Below are positions 1 to 9,034 of a stretch of 64,000 bases of DNA, in pieces (within the stretch, counting starts at the first letter, position 1; every line of letters begins with the position of its first letter). The DNA is taken from the NCBI GenBank assembly GCA_027490155.1, contig JAIXYP010000035.1, forward strand, positions 51,141 to 115,140, given 5' to 3'. Below the pieces are notes generated by a model. That model saw only the letters and a list, made by a program, of their open reading frames with translations, was not told the origin of the DNA and searched no databases. The stretch is from Cytophagaceae bacterium (lineage in GTDB: Bacteria; Bacteroidota; Bacteroidia; Cytophagales; Flexibacteraceae). Made by a program: the position numbers and the translations under genes.

Positions 1-1538
1 GCTACAGCAACGACCTCAGCGGACTGGCTCAGGCCCTAGACTTTATGCAGCGCCAGCAGGCATATGCTGCATCTGCCACCAAAACTCTGATCCTATCAGA
101 TATCCTAGAGGCGGGTTTGCCTCCACAGGACCTGTACAGGAATGTGGCGCAGCTAGTAGGACATGGGGCGGTGCACCGGCTTGTTTTAATAGGATATCTT
201 ATCGGGAAGTATCTGCCAGAATTGCTGAATCCAGATAATAACATCATAGTATCAAATTATGGAACAACGGAGCAATTTCTATCCAGCCCTGAGGCAGACC
301 AGTTTGATACGGAGTTAATCTTGATCAAAGGTGCGCGCCGTTTTCGGTTCGAATCCATTGTCCAGCACCTACAAGCAAGGGTACACGGAACAAGGCTGGA
401 GATCAACCTTGATGCATTGGCCCATAACTTTAATCAGTACAGAGCATTGTTGCAGCCAACAACCAAGATAATGGTAATGGTCAAGGCCTTCGCCTATGGT
501 AGTGGTAGCTATGAGATAGCCAACCTGTTGCAACACCATGGTGCTCATTACCTTGCAGTGGCCTATACGGACGAGGGGGTAAGCCTTCGGCAAAGCGGTA
601 TTACCCTACCTATCATGGTGATGAACCCAGGGGCTGAAGCTTTTGAAAAACTATTAGACCACCGCCTAGAGCCAGTCATCTACAGTTTCGCTGAGCTTAA
701 TCAGTTCCTCAAATTCCTGAAGGGGTATCAGCGTCCGGCACAACCGATGGCTGAAAAAGCAGCAGTAAATCCTCAGTTCCCCGACCTACCAGGAGTACAT
801 CTGGAGCTAGAAACAGGGATGAACCGCCTTGGCATCGATGCCCAAAAGTTGCCTTCCGTTTTGGCTGAAATGAACCAGAACAAGGATAGGCTTGTTGTGC
901 GTGGAGTGTTTAGCCACCTAGCTGCGGCCGATGAGGCCTCCATGGAGGACTTTAGTCAGGAACAGATCAAGCAATTCAGCCAAATGGCGGAGATTGTGAC
1001 CAAGGCCCTTGGCTATCGCCCAATGCTTCACCTACTGAACTCACCCGGCATCACGCGGTTTCCTGAGGCACAGTTTGATATGGTCAGGCTAGGTATTGGG
1101 CTATACGGCTATGACCCCAATTTTGTTATCCAGGACAAACTGGAGCCAGTCGGTAGGCTCAAGACTACCATCAGCCAGATTAAGGAGGTGGGGACAGACC
1201 AAACTGTGGGGTATAGCCGCCGTGGCGTTGTTAAGCAGGCCACCCGCATCGCTACGCTAGCCATTGGGTATGCTGACGGTTTTGACCGTCGGCTAGGCAA
1301 CGGCAATGGGGTTGTCAAGGTCAATGGGAAGCGGGCGCCTATTATAGGCAATGTTTGTATGGATATGACCATGATCGACCTAGGTAAAATTGCGGCCAAA
1401 GAAGGGGATGAGGTCATCATTTTTGACCAAGATCTCACCATCCAGGACATGGCCCAAAAGCTAGGCACCATCCCATACGAAATCCTGACCAAGGTTAGCT
1501 CGCGCGTCAAACGCGTTTTCTACACCGAGTTAGGGTAG
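1..1538 (+). CDS. murF-alr: Bifunctional MurF / alanine racemase, 3' part (5' end outside window)
   Basis: The reading frame is open from base 3 at the window edge, so the gene starts upstream. About the first 100 residues (YSNDLSGLAQALDF, then KTLILSDILEAG) match the C-terminal domain of UDP-MurNAc-tripeptide:D-Ala-D-Ala ligase. From HGTRLEINLDALAHN onward the protein is a complete fold-type III alanine racemase: the PLP-binding lysine lies in VKAFAYGSG (codon 483-485) and the second catalytic tyrosine in TVGYSRRG. The fusion couples D-Ala supply to addition of D-Ala-D-Ala to the cytoplasmic peptidoglycan precursor, and is a recognised Bacteroidota arrangement. The racemase half keeps both catalytic residues. 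It ends convergently, 9 bp from the next gene. Confidence 0.95.
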   Translation, partial: YSNDLSGLAQALDFMQRQQAYAASATKTLILSDILEAGLPPQDLYRNVAQLVGHGAVHRLVLIGYLIGKYLPELLNPDNNIIVSNYGTTEQFLSSPEADQFDTELILIKGARRFRFESIVQHLQARVHGTRLEINLDALAHNFNQYRALLQPTTKIMVMVKAFAYGSGSYEIANLLQHHGAHYLAVAYTDEGVSLRQSGITLPIMVMNPGAEAFEKLLDHRLEPVIYSFAELNQFLKFLKGYQRPAQPMAEKAAVNPQFPDLPGVHLELETGMNRLGIDAQKLPSVLAEMNQNKDRLVVRGVFSHLAAADEASMEDFSQEQIKQFSQMAEIVTKALGYRPMLHLLNSPGITRFPEAQFDMVRLGIGLYGYDPNFVIQDKLEPVGRLKTTISQIKEVGTDQTVGYSRRGVVKQATRIATLAIGYADGFDRRLGNGNGVVKVNGKRAPIIGNVCMDMTMIDLGKIAAKEGDEVIIFDQDLTIQDMAQKLGTIPYEILTKVSSRVKRVFYTELG

Positions 1539-1547
1539 GGGCGGACC

Positions 1548-2168
1548 TTAGCGCCTGGGCGGGCTGCTAGCTTTGTTGTTATAAATCTCGATGTCAGCGT
1601 CAAGGCTGTCATCTCCGCTAAAGCTGGGCTCTGTTGCAAACCTGACGGACTCAACACTGAAAAAGGTCTCTGGGTCATGATTAAAGATCATGCGCTTGAT
1701 CGCAGGTAAGTCCGTACGATTAACAACACTAAATATCAGGTTCACTTTGCCTCCACGTCCTCCTTCTGCATTTACGATGGTTAGGCCATAGCCTGCATCT
1801 CGCATCCTTACGATCAGATCCTGGGCTTGGTGTATCGTGATGATCCTGACGATGACCTTGCCGAATGCTAGCTTTTCTTCCAACAGCATCCCGACGAAAA
1901 TTCCCGTCGCAAACCCACCTGCGTAAGCTAAGTAGCTCATTGGGCTATCCAGGTTTTTCATGATCTGACCAATTGCAATCAACCAGATTAGCGCCTCAAA
2001 GAAGCCAAAGATGGGTGCAAGTTTACGCCGCCCACCCAGCATTAGGACGGTCCGCAGCGTATTGATGGATACATCTACAATACGAGCAAAAAAGATGGCC
2101 AATGGCACAACCACCCAGTGAAAAATGTCAGGGTCGATGCCCAGTGCAGTTGCAATAGGACTATCCAT
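1548..2168 (-). CDS. UPF0316 (DUF2179) family membrane protein
   Basis: 206 residues. Three hydrophobic segments fill the first ~100 residues (WVVVPLAIFFARIVDVS, PIFGFFEALIWLIAIG, LAYAGGFATGIFVGMLL), with a conserved-looking INTLRTVLMLGGRR between the first two. The soluble C-terminal half (KVIVRIITIHQAQDLIVRMR...GGRGGKVNLIFSVVNR) resembles the DUF2179 domain seen in UPF0316 and YitT-like proteins. The biochemical role of the family is not established. ATG at 2168 lies 148 bp from the divergent rsmH start. The call rests on overall pattern, not on a catalytic motif. Confidence 0.85.
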   Translation of the reverse strand: MDSPIATALGIDPDIFHWVVVPLAIFFARIVDVSINTLRTVLMLGGRRKLAPIFGFFEALIWLIAIGQIMKNLDSPMSYLAYAGGFATGIFVGMLLEEKLAFGKVIVRIITIHQAQDLIVRMRDAGYGLTIVNAEGGRGGKVNLIFSVVNRTDLPAIKRMIFNHDPETFFSVESVRFATEPSFSGDDSLDADIEIYNNKASSPPRR

Positions 2169-2316
2169 ATTTAGGTAGATGTGATGTTAATTGTATCAAG
2201 GAAGGCCGTAACGGGATCAGTGATCGGTTGCAAAACCAGTGCTAGCGATCAGTTTGACAACGTCGGTGCAAAGCTAATGCCTTGGTTAGGAGATTTTAGT
2301 GTTGTTTTGCAACTTG

Positions 2317-3225
2317 ATGTCACAGCCTTATCACATTCCCGTCATGTTGGGCCCCTGCCTTGAGGGCCTGGCTATTGATCCTACAGGCACTTATGTCGAT
2401 GTTACCTTTGGTGGCGGTGGCCATAGTCAGGCTATTGTGGATCAACTCACGACAGGCAAACTCTATGCCTTTGATCGGGATGCAGATGCCGTGCCTAATG
2501 CAGATATTTTCCCACCCGAAAAGTTTCAACTCATAAAGGCTGATTTTCGGTACCTAAAGCGTTATTTGGCCCTTTATGGTGTCCCAAAAGTTGACGGGCT
2601 TTTGGCTGATTTGGGCGTAAGTAGTCATCAGTTTGATGAGCCTGAGCGTGGCTTTAGCATCCGGTTTGATGGCCCGCTTGACATGCGGATGGACCAGAGT
2701 CAGCACCCTTCTGCTGCCGATATCCTTAATGAGCGCACGGCTGAACAGCTCCAAAACATCTTGGGCTTCTATGGTGAGGTCCACAATGCCAAAACGTTGG
2801 CTCATGCCATCGTTAAGGCCCGGATTAACAATCCACTCAAGACCATAGCTGACCTTCGTAAAATAGCCGAACCATTAGCCCCTAAGTTCAAGGATTTCAA
2901 ATACTTGGCCCAGGTATTTCAAGCTCTCAGGATTGAGGTCAACCAAGAGTTGGAATCATTAAAAGAGCTACTAGTCCAGTGTGCTGATGTCATCAAACCG
3001 AGTGGCAAATTGGTGGTGATGAGCTACCACTCGCTAGAAGATCGGTTGGTCAAGAACATCATCAACAAAGGCAACCTTGAAGGGACGGACGTTAAGGATG
3101 TGTTTGGCAACCCGCAATTGTTGTTCAGGGCCCAGAACCGTAAACCTATCGAAGCAGACGACCAAGAGTTGCTAGACAATCCACGTAGCCGAAGCGCCAA
3201 GCTTAGGATTGCCACCAAACTGTAA
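2317..3225 (+). CDS. rsmH: 16S rRNA (cytosine1402-N4)-methyltransferase RsmH
   Basis: 302 residues, usual length for RsmH (MraW). It transfers a methyl group from SAM to N4 of C1402 in the 30S decoding centre. N-terminal YHIPVMLGPCLEGL, SAM-binding VDVTFGGGGHSQAI, LLADLGVSSHQFDEPERGFS, the MSYHSLEDRLVK block and the terminal NPRSRSAKLRIA are all family hallmarks. A GTG at 2299 would add six residues; I chose the ATG at 2317 because homologues begin just before YHIPVM. No Shine-Dalgarno is visible, as usual in this phylum. The gene often heads the dcw cluster (followed by ftsL/ftsI); here eno follows instead, so the cluster is broken up. Confidence 0.95.
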   Translation: MSQPYHIPVMLGPCLEGLAIDPTGTYVDVTFGGGGHSQAIVDQLTTGKLYAFDRDADAVPNADIFPPEKFQLIKADFRYLKRYLALYGVPKVDGLLADLGVSSHQFDEPERGFSIRFDGPLDMRMDQSQHPSAADILNERTAEQLQNILGFYGEVHNAKTLAHAIVKARINNPLKTIADLRKIAEPLAPKFKDFKYLAQVFQALRIEVNQELESLKELLVQCADVIKPSGKLVVMSYHSLEDRLVKNIINKGNLEGTDVKDVFGNPQLLFRAQNRKPIEADDQELLDNPRSRSAKLRIATKL

Positions 3226-3285
3226 AAGTCGATTTTGGCCCTTTAGGACATCGGGCCCCACCTTCCAGACTTTACAATGCCATAA

Positions 3286-4716
<1,431 letters not shown>

Positions 4717-4748
4717 TCTTAGGCAACTAGCCTGATATAATGCCAGTC

Positions 4749-4783
4749 AGCCCGACCGCTCACCAGAGTTGGTCGGGCTTTTT
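4749..4783 (+). terminator. Intrinsic terminator after eno
   Basis: AGCCCGACC (4749-4757) and GGTCGGGCT (4771-4779) form a perfect 9-bp stem with a 13-nt loop, followed directly by TTTT. It lies 33 bp after the eno stop. Confidence 0.85.
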
Positions 4784-4933
4784 GATACATCCGAAACCTA
4801 TTGACTATGGTGGTGGTTCTTTCGAAAGGTTTAAGCCATTAGGGTTTAGTGCCGATTTGGTCCTTACCTTTATCGATAAGTGCTTAACCTAATACTCAGA
4901 GGGTTCTATTGATCCTCTAGCATTATAACCACC

Positions 4934-6253
4934 ATGAAATCAACACCAAATCTGACCCTAATGAGCAAATGGCTTCTTTTACCCTGCCTAGCGATTGCTC
5001 CATTGTTTCTGTTAAGTTGGACTTCTGTTTCGGTTGACCCCAAAAACAAGTCAAAACAGGCCATTTCTTCGGAAGGTAATGATAAGCCTGTCAGTACCCC
5101 AACAAGCCTAGCCACTTGGAAACCCATTGCAAAGGATATCGTCGCCCCAATTGGCATCGCCACCACATCGGTATATCCTGACCGGCTTTTTGTCCTGAGC
5201 CAACCAGGGCAGATTTATACCATTTCGGCATCGGGCAAGGAGGATCAAAAGCCTCGGTTGGTGGCCGACCTAGCAGACAAAATCAAAAGCCCCAATGCAG
5301 GTTATGACGAGTGTGGCTTACTAGGAATGGCTTTCCACCCAAGGTTCAAGACCAATGGAAAGGTTTATCTGCATTATAGCCGACCTGGCAAAGCAGCCGG
5401 CCGCAACCACATTTCGGCAATTGTGCTGCACCAAATGTCTGCTGATGGAACGTTATCGGCCACGGGTACAGATATCTTGACAATCGATCAACCTGAAGGT
5501 AACCACAATGGTGGCGCCCTTGAGTTCGGGCCAGATGGTTACCTCTACATCGGCCTTGGCGATGGAGGAGGGCAAGGTGACAAACATGGCACTATTGGCA
5601 ACTCGCAGGACTTAGGTGTATTGCTAGGTAAAGTCCTCAGGATCAATATCGACAAAAAGGGTGATGAAACGGAATACAGCATCCCCTCAGATAACCCGTT
5701 TGTGACTGATCCTGCTGCTCGTCCCGAAATTTGGGCTTACGGTTTCCGCAACCCTTGGCGGTTTAGTTTCGACAAGAAAACTGGTGCCTTGTTTGTTGGG
5801 GATGTAGGCCAAAATGAGTTTGAAGAAGTCAGCATCGTCACCAAAGGAGGTAACTACGGCTGGCGGATTATGGAAGGCAACCATTGCTACAATCCCAAAG
5901 CCGATTGCCAGACCATGGCTACCAATCTGCAGCCCCCAATTGACGAGTATCCGCATACAACTGGTGTTAGTGTTACTGGTGGATATGTCTATCGTGGTAA
6001 GGCAATACCAGCCTTAACTGGCCATTACGTCTATGGTGACTGGATTGGCAAATTGTTCGATCTAGCACCCAATCCTGATGGTAAAGGTTGGACGCATTCT
6101 GCCTTTTCGCCATCTGCCATGCCACAACTGGAAGAACTTCGAGTTAATGCTTTTGGCCAAGATATTGCAGGCGAACTCTACCTTTGTGCCCAGAACCAAA
6201 CAGGCCCACAACGTCAGTCTGGTGTCATTTACAAACTCGTTCCTGCCAAATAG
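4934..6253 (+). CDS. Secreted PQQ-dependent sugar dehydrogenase-like protein (GSDH domain)
   Basis: 439 residues. The N-terminus has a charged start and hydrophobic core (KWLLLPCLAIAPLFLLSW), a Sec signal or anchor, so the enzyme should act outside the cytoplasm. The rest is a six-bladed propeller of the glucose/sorbosone dehydrogenase family: ECGLLGMAFHPRF, NHNGGALEFGPDGYLYIGLGDGGG, EIWAYGFRNPWRFSFD, GDVGQNEFEEV and GNYGWRIMEGNHCYNP are typical. Family members oxidise aldose sugars using PQQ; no PQQ synthesis genes are in the window, so the cofactor may be scavenged. The exact substrate cannot be read from sequence. Apparently monocistronic with a 150-bp upstream gap after the eno terminator. 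Confidence 0.88.
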   Translation: MKSTPNLTLMSKWLLLPCLAIAPLFLLSWTSVSVDPKNKSKQAISSEGNDKPVSTPTSLATWKPIAKDIVAPIGIATTSVYPDRLFVLSQPGQIYTISASGKEDQKPRLVADLADKIKSPNAGYDECGLLGMAFHPRFKTNGKVYLHYSRPGKAAGRNHISAIVLHQMSADGTLSATGTDILTIDQPEGNHNGGALEFGPDGYLYIGLGDGGGQGDKHGTIGNSQDLGVLLGKVLRINIDKKGDETEYSIPSDNPFVTDPAARPEIWAYGFRNPWRFSFDKKTGALFVGDVGQNEFEEVSIVTKGGNYGWRIMEGNHCYNPKADCQTMATNLQPPIDEYPHTTGVSVTGGYVYRGKAIPALTGHYVYGDWIGKLFDLAPNPDGKGWTHSAFSPSAMPQLEELRVNAFGQDIAGELYLCAQNQTGPQRQSGVIYKLVPAK

Positions 6254-6292
6254 AGGCCTCTTGATGCCTTTTTGTTTGATCTAATAGATAAT

Positions 6293-7270
6293 ATGCTCAG
6301 TCGCCCCAGACGCAACCGCAAATCAGCCGCCATCCGTAGTTTGGTAGCCGAAACTTCGCTCAAAACATCCCAGCTCATCTACCCGATGTTTTTGGCTGAA
6401 GGCAAAGCCCAACGCATCGCGATCAAATCCATGCCAGGACAATTCAGGCTATCGGCAGATGAGTTGATCCGCGAAATCGAGGCTTGTGTGTCACTTGGGA
6501 TCATGAGCTATTGCTTGTTCCCAGTAGTGTCAGAGGCACATAAGGACAAATATGCCACAGCTAGCAAGGACCCGAACGGGCTTTATCCCACAACGATCCG
6601 GACCATCAAAGAGGCCTTCCCCGAGGTTTGCATCATGACCGATGTGGCAATGGATCCTTATAGTACCGATGGCCATGATGGGCTTGTAGAGGGTGGTAAA
6701 ATCCTGAATGACGAAACGTTGCCCATCTTGGCAGCAATGGCTTTGGCTCAAGGTCAGGCAGGTGCAGACATTATTGGCCCATCAGATATGATGGATGGAC
6801 GTGTTTGGCACATCCGTGAAGAACTCGACAAGGCAGGATATACCGACGTTAGTATCATGAGCTATACCGCCAAGTATGCTAGTGCTTTCTATGGTCCCTT
6901 CCGTGAGGCGCTGGATAGTGCCCCGAAGTTTGGGGACAAAAAGACCTACCAGATGAACCCTGCCAACATTCAGGAGGCGCTGCGTGAGGCAGATCTTGAT
7001 GCCCGTGAAGGTGCCGACATCCTGATGGTTAAACCTGCTTTGGCCTATCTTGACGTTATCAAAGCCTTGGCTGATACCCAGATCCTTCCGATCAGTTGTT
7101 ACAACGTCAGCGGTGAGTATGCGATGATCAAAGCCGCTGCTGCGCAAGGTTGGATAGATGGCCCACGCACGATGGCCGAAACCCTACTTGCCATGCGGAG
7201 GGCAGGTGCGAGCACTATTTTGACGTATTTTGCAAAAGAGTTTGCACAGTTATTTCCATCTGGTATCTAG
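6293..7270 (+). CDS. hemB: Porphobilinogen synthase (delta-aminolevulinic acid dehydratase)
   Basis: 325 residues from the ATG at 6293; a TTG at 6272 would add seven residues but homologues begin at MLxRPRRNRKS. Condenses two 5-aminolevulinate molecules to porphobilinogen in haem synthesis. The two Schiff-base lysines are in SYTAKYASAFYGPFREA and ILMVKPALAYLD. The metal-site segment reads MTDVAMDPYSTDGHDG: the cysteines of the Zn-type site (C-x-C...C) are replaced by Ala/Asp, so this is the Mg/monovalent-cation type rather than Zn-dependent. It starts 39 bp after the sugar dehydrogenase on the same strand and may be co-transcribed with it. Confidence 0.96.
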   Translation: MLSRPRRNRKSAAIRSLVAETSLKTSQLIYPMFLAEGKAQRIAIKSMPGQFRLSADELIREIEACVSLGIMSYCLFPVVSEAHKDKYATASKDPNGLYPTTIRTIKEAFPEVCIMTDVAMDPYSTDGHDGLVEGGKILNDETLPILAAMALAQGQAGADIIGPSDMMDGRVWHIREELDKAGYTDVSIMSYTAKYASAFYGPFREALDSAPKFGDKKTYQMNPANIQEALREADLDAREGADILMVKPALAYLDVIKALADTQILPISCYNVSGEYAMIKAAAAQGWIDGPRTMAETLLAMRRAGASTILTYFAKEFAQLFPSGI

Positions 7271-7413
7271 TTTGCACTTTGCTATCAGCTGATTTTATTT
7301 GGGGATAACTTCCATCACCTAGATTTTTGGACAATATTTCTGTGGCCACCATCATCCAACATCCTGATAGCAACGCAGCTGCAATAAGTGCACTACCACC
7401 GTTTGACCAATCG

Positions 7414-7860
7414 ATGGTGAGCCGGCATGCTATTGCGTCAGAAAGGTTGTTGAAGGCTGCTCAGCTGCGTAATACGGACCAACGACTTATGGTAATGGCC
7501 GTTTTCCTAGAGTCTGGATCAGCTTTGGCGCATGGTGAGCTAGAGCGACACATAGGCCACCAGCTGGACCGCGTAACTCTATACAGGACCCTCAAGACAT
7601 TTGTTGATAAGGGCCTGCTTCACAGCATCCCGGACAAAAAGGAAGGTACCAAATATGCGCTTTGCAAGGATGAATGTCATGGCCATACCCCTGGCGAAGA
7701 GCACCAACACCAGCATAACCACCTGCACTTTACCTGCCGAAGCTGCAATGGGACATATTGCCTAGAGAACATCACGATACCGACCTTTAATCTGCCTGCT
7801 GGGTACAGACTAGAAGAGGCTAGCTTGGTAGCGCAAGGTCTATGTGACCGGTGTGCTTAA
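7414..7860 (+). CDS. Fur-family transcriptional regulator, Zur-like, His-rich
   Basis: 148 residues from the first ATG (7414); the frame stays open back to a TTG at 7327 (177 residues), but that extension (ATIIQHPDSNAAAISALPPF) is unlike Fur N-termini. The winged helix includes NTDQRLMVMAVFLESG and DRVTLYRTLKTFVDKGLLH. The C-terminal half carries structural zinc cysteines in TCRSCNGTYCLEN and LCDRCA. Between the domains is a histidine-rich stretch (CHGHTPGEEHQHQHNHLHF), suggesting a zinc sensor, though iron or peroxide sensing cannot be excluded. It lies downstream of hemB with 56-143 bp between, depending on start. Confidence 0.9.
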   Translation: MVSRHAIASERLLKAAQLRNTDQRLMVMAVFLESGSALAHGELERHIGHQLDRVTLYRTLKTFVDKGLLHSIPDKKEGTKYALCKDECHGHTPGEEHQHQHNHLHFTCRSCNGTYCLENITIPTFNLPAGYRLEEASLVAQGLCDRCA

Positions 7861-7899
7861 GCCTTTTACCTGATTCTCAGGACCCATAAGGCCACCTAT

Positions 7900-8826
7900 C
7901 TATTTCAGATCCGTATCGCCAGTTTCGCCAACGATGCTAATGAAGATGTCCTTGATCGACGGCACCACCTCTTCGAAGTGTTGGATCTCAAATGTAGGTA
8001 GCAGCTGCATGATAAAATGGTTGGTGTTGGCATGAGGGGCAATTGTTACAACCAACTCTTGTAAGCCGTCACGATTCTGTTTGTTTTCTTTGACCGTAAA
8101 CTCATCACCTAGTTGTGGGATTGACCCAGTGCCGGACACCCTATAGGTATGGGTGCGGTATTGACTACGCAGATTCTTGGTTGAGCCATCCAGCACCTTC
8201 TTGGACTTGTTGATCAAGGCCAGGTGGTCGCACAACTCCTCGACAGACTCCATTCGGTGAGTACTGAAGATAATGGTACTGCCCATCTCCTTGAGGCGTA
8301 AGATCTCGTCCTTGACCAAGTTTTCATTGATCGGGTCAAAACCAGTGAAAGGTTCGTCCAAGATCAGCAGTTTGGGCTCGTGAACCACGGTGGCGATGAA
8401 CTGCACCTTTTGGGCCATGCCTTTGCTTAGGTCCTCTACTTTTTTATTCCACCAGTCCTGAATGCCGAACCGCACGAACCAGTCAGTGAGTTTGATTTTG
8501 GCTTCTTTTTCGGTCAGACCTTTCAGCTGGGAAAGGTACAATAACTGATCGCCGACCTTCATCTTTTTGTATAACCCACGCTCCTCGGGTAAGTAGCCAA
8601 TCTGGTTGATGTCATTGCTAGTCATCTCCCGACCAGCAATAAACACTTTGCCTTTGTCAGGTGCTGTGATCCGAGTGATAATCCTTATCAGGGAAGTTTT
8701 ACCTGCTCCATTAGGGCCTAATAGGCCAAAAATTGTACCTTCCGGGATACTGATGCTTACGTCCTCGAGGGCACAATAGTTTTGGTAGTACTTAAAGAGG
8801 CCAGTGGTTTCGAGTAGTGGGGTCAT
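7900..8826 (-). CDS. ABC transporter ATP-binding protein (NatA-type, DUF4162 C-terminus)
   Basis: 308 residues. Walker A GLLGPNGAGKTSLIR (about residues 33-47), Q-loop region IGYLPEERGLYKKM, signature LSKGMAQKVQF, Walker B KLLILDEPFTGFDP and switch histidine IIFSTHRMES are all intact, so it should hydrolyse ATP. The ~80-residue tail after the nucleotide-binding domain resembles the DUF4162 extension of ABC-2-type exporters. The usual partner, an ABC-2 permease gene directly downstream, is absent: the next gene in the direction of transcription would be convergent fur. Substrate unknown. Confidence 0.92.
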   Translation of the reverse strand: MTPLLETTGLFKYYQNYCALEDVSISIPEGTIFGLLGPNGAGKTSLIRIITRITAPDKGKVFIAGREMTSNDINQIGYLPEERGLYKKMKVGDQLLYLSQLKGLTEKEAKIKLTDWFVRFGIQDWWNKKVEDLSKGMAQKVQFIATVVHEPKLLILDEPFTGFDPINENLVKDEILRLKEMGSTIIFSTHRMESVEELCDHLALINKSKKVLDGSTKNLRSQYRTHTYRVSGTGSIPQLGDEFTVKENKQNRDGLQELVVTIAPHANTNHFIMQLLPTFEIQHFEEVVPSIKDIFISIVGETGDTDLK

Positions 8827-9034
8827 GCTAGAGGAAGGTAAGGTTTTTGAGCAGGCTTCGGGGAGATCTCTGAAAGAAGGGTACTAGGGGATAAGGTGAC
8901 TCTAACCCAATTGGGGCAAATACCTAAATCCGAAAACAAGTTAGGGCATTGCAGGCGATCTGCCCAGCAAATTTGCAGGTTGGCACCAAAATCGGGATTA
9001 ATGGTCAAAAAGCCGGACTTTCAGCCCAACGGAA

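Noticed and set aside
3237..3257. GGCCC/GGGCC hairpin after rsmH
   Set aside because: Only 5 bp and no T-run; not enough for a terminator call.
8823..9008. 61-codon minus-strand ORF ending in an ATGA overlap with the ABC ATPase start
   Set aside because: The overlap is suggestive of coupling, but the sequence has no domain-like features, no promoter, and its start is arbitrary; probably chance in the nadE-ABC gap.
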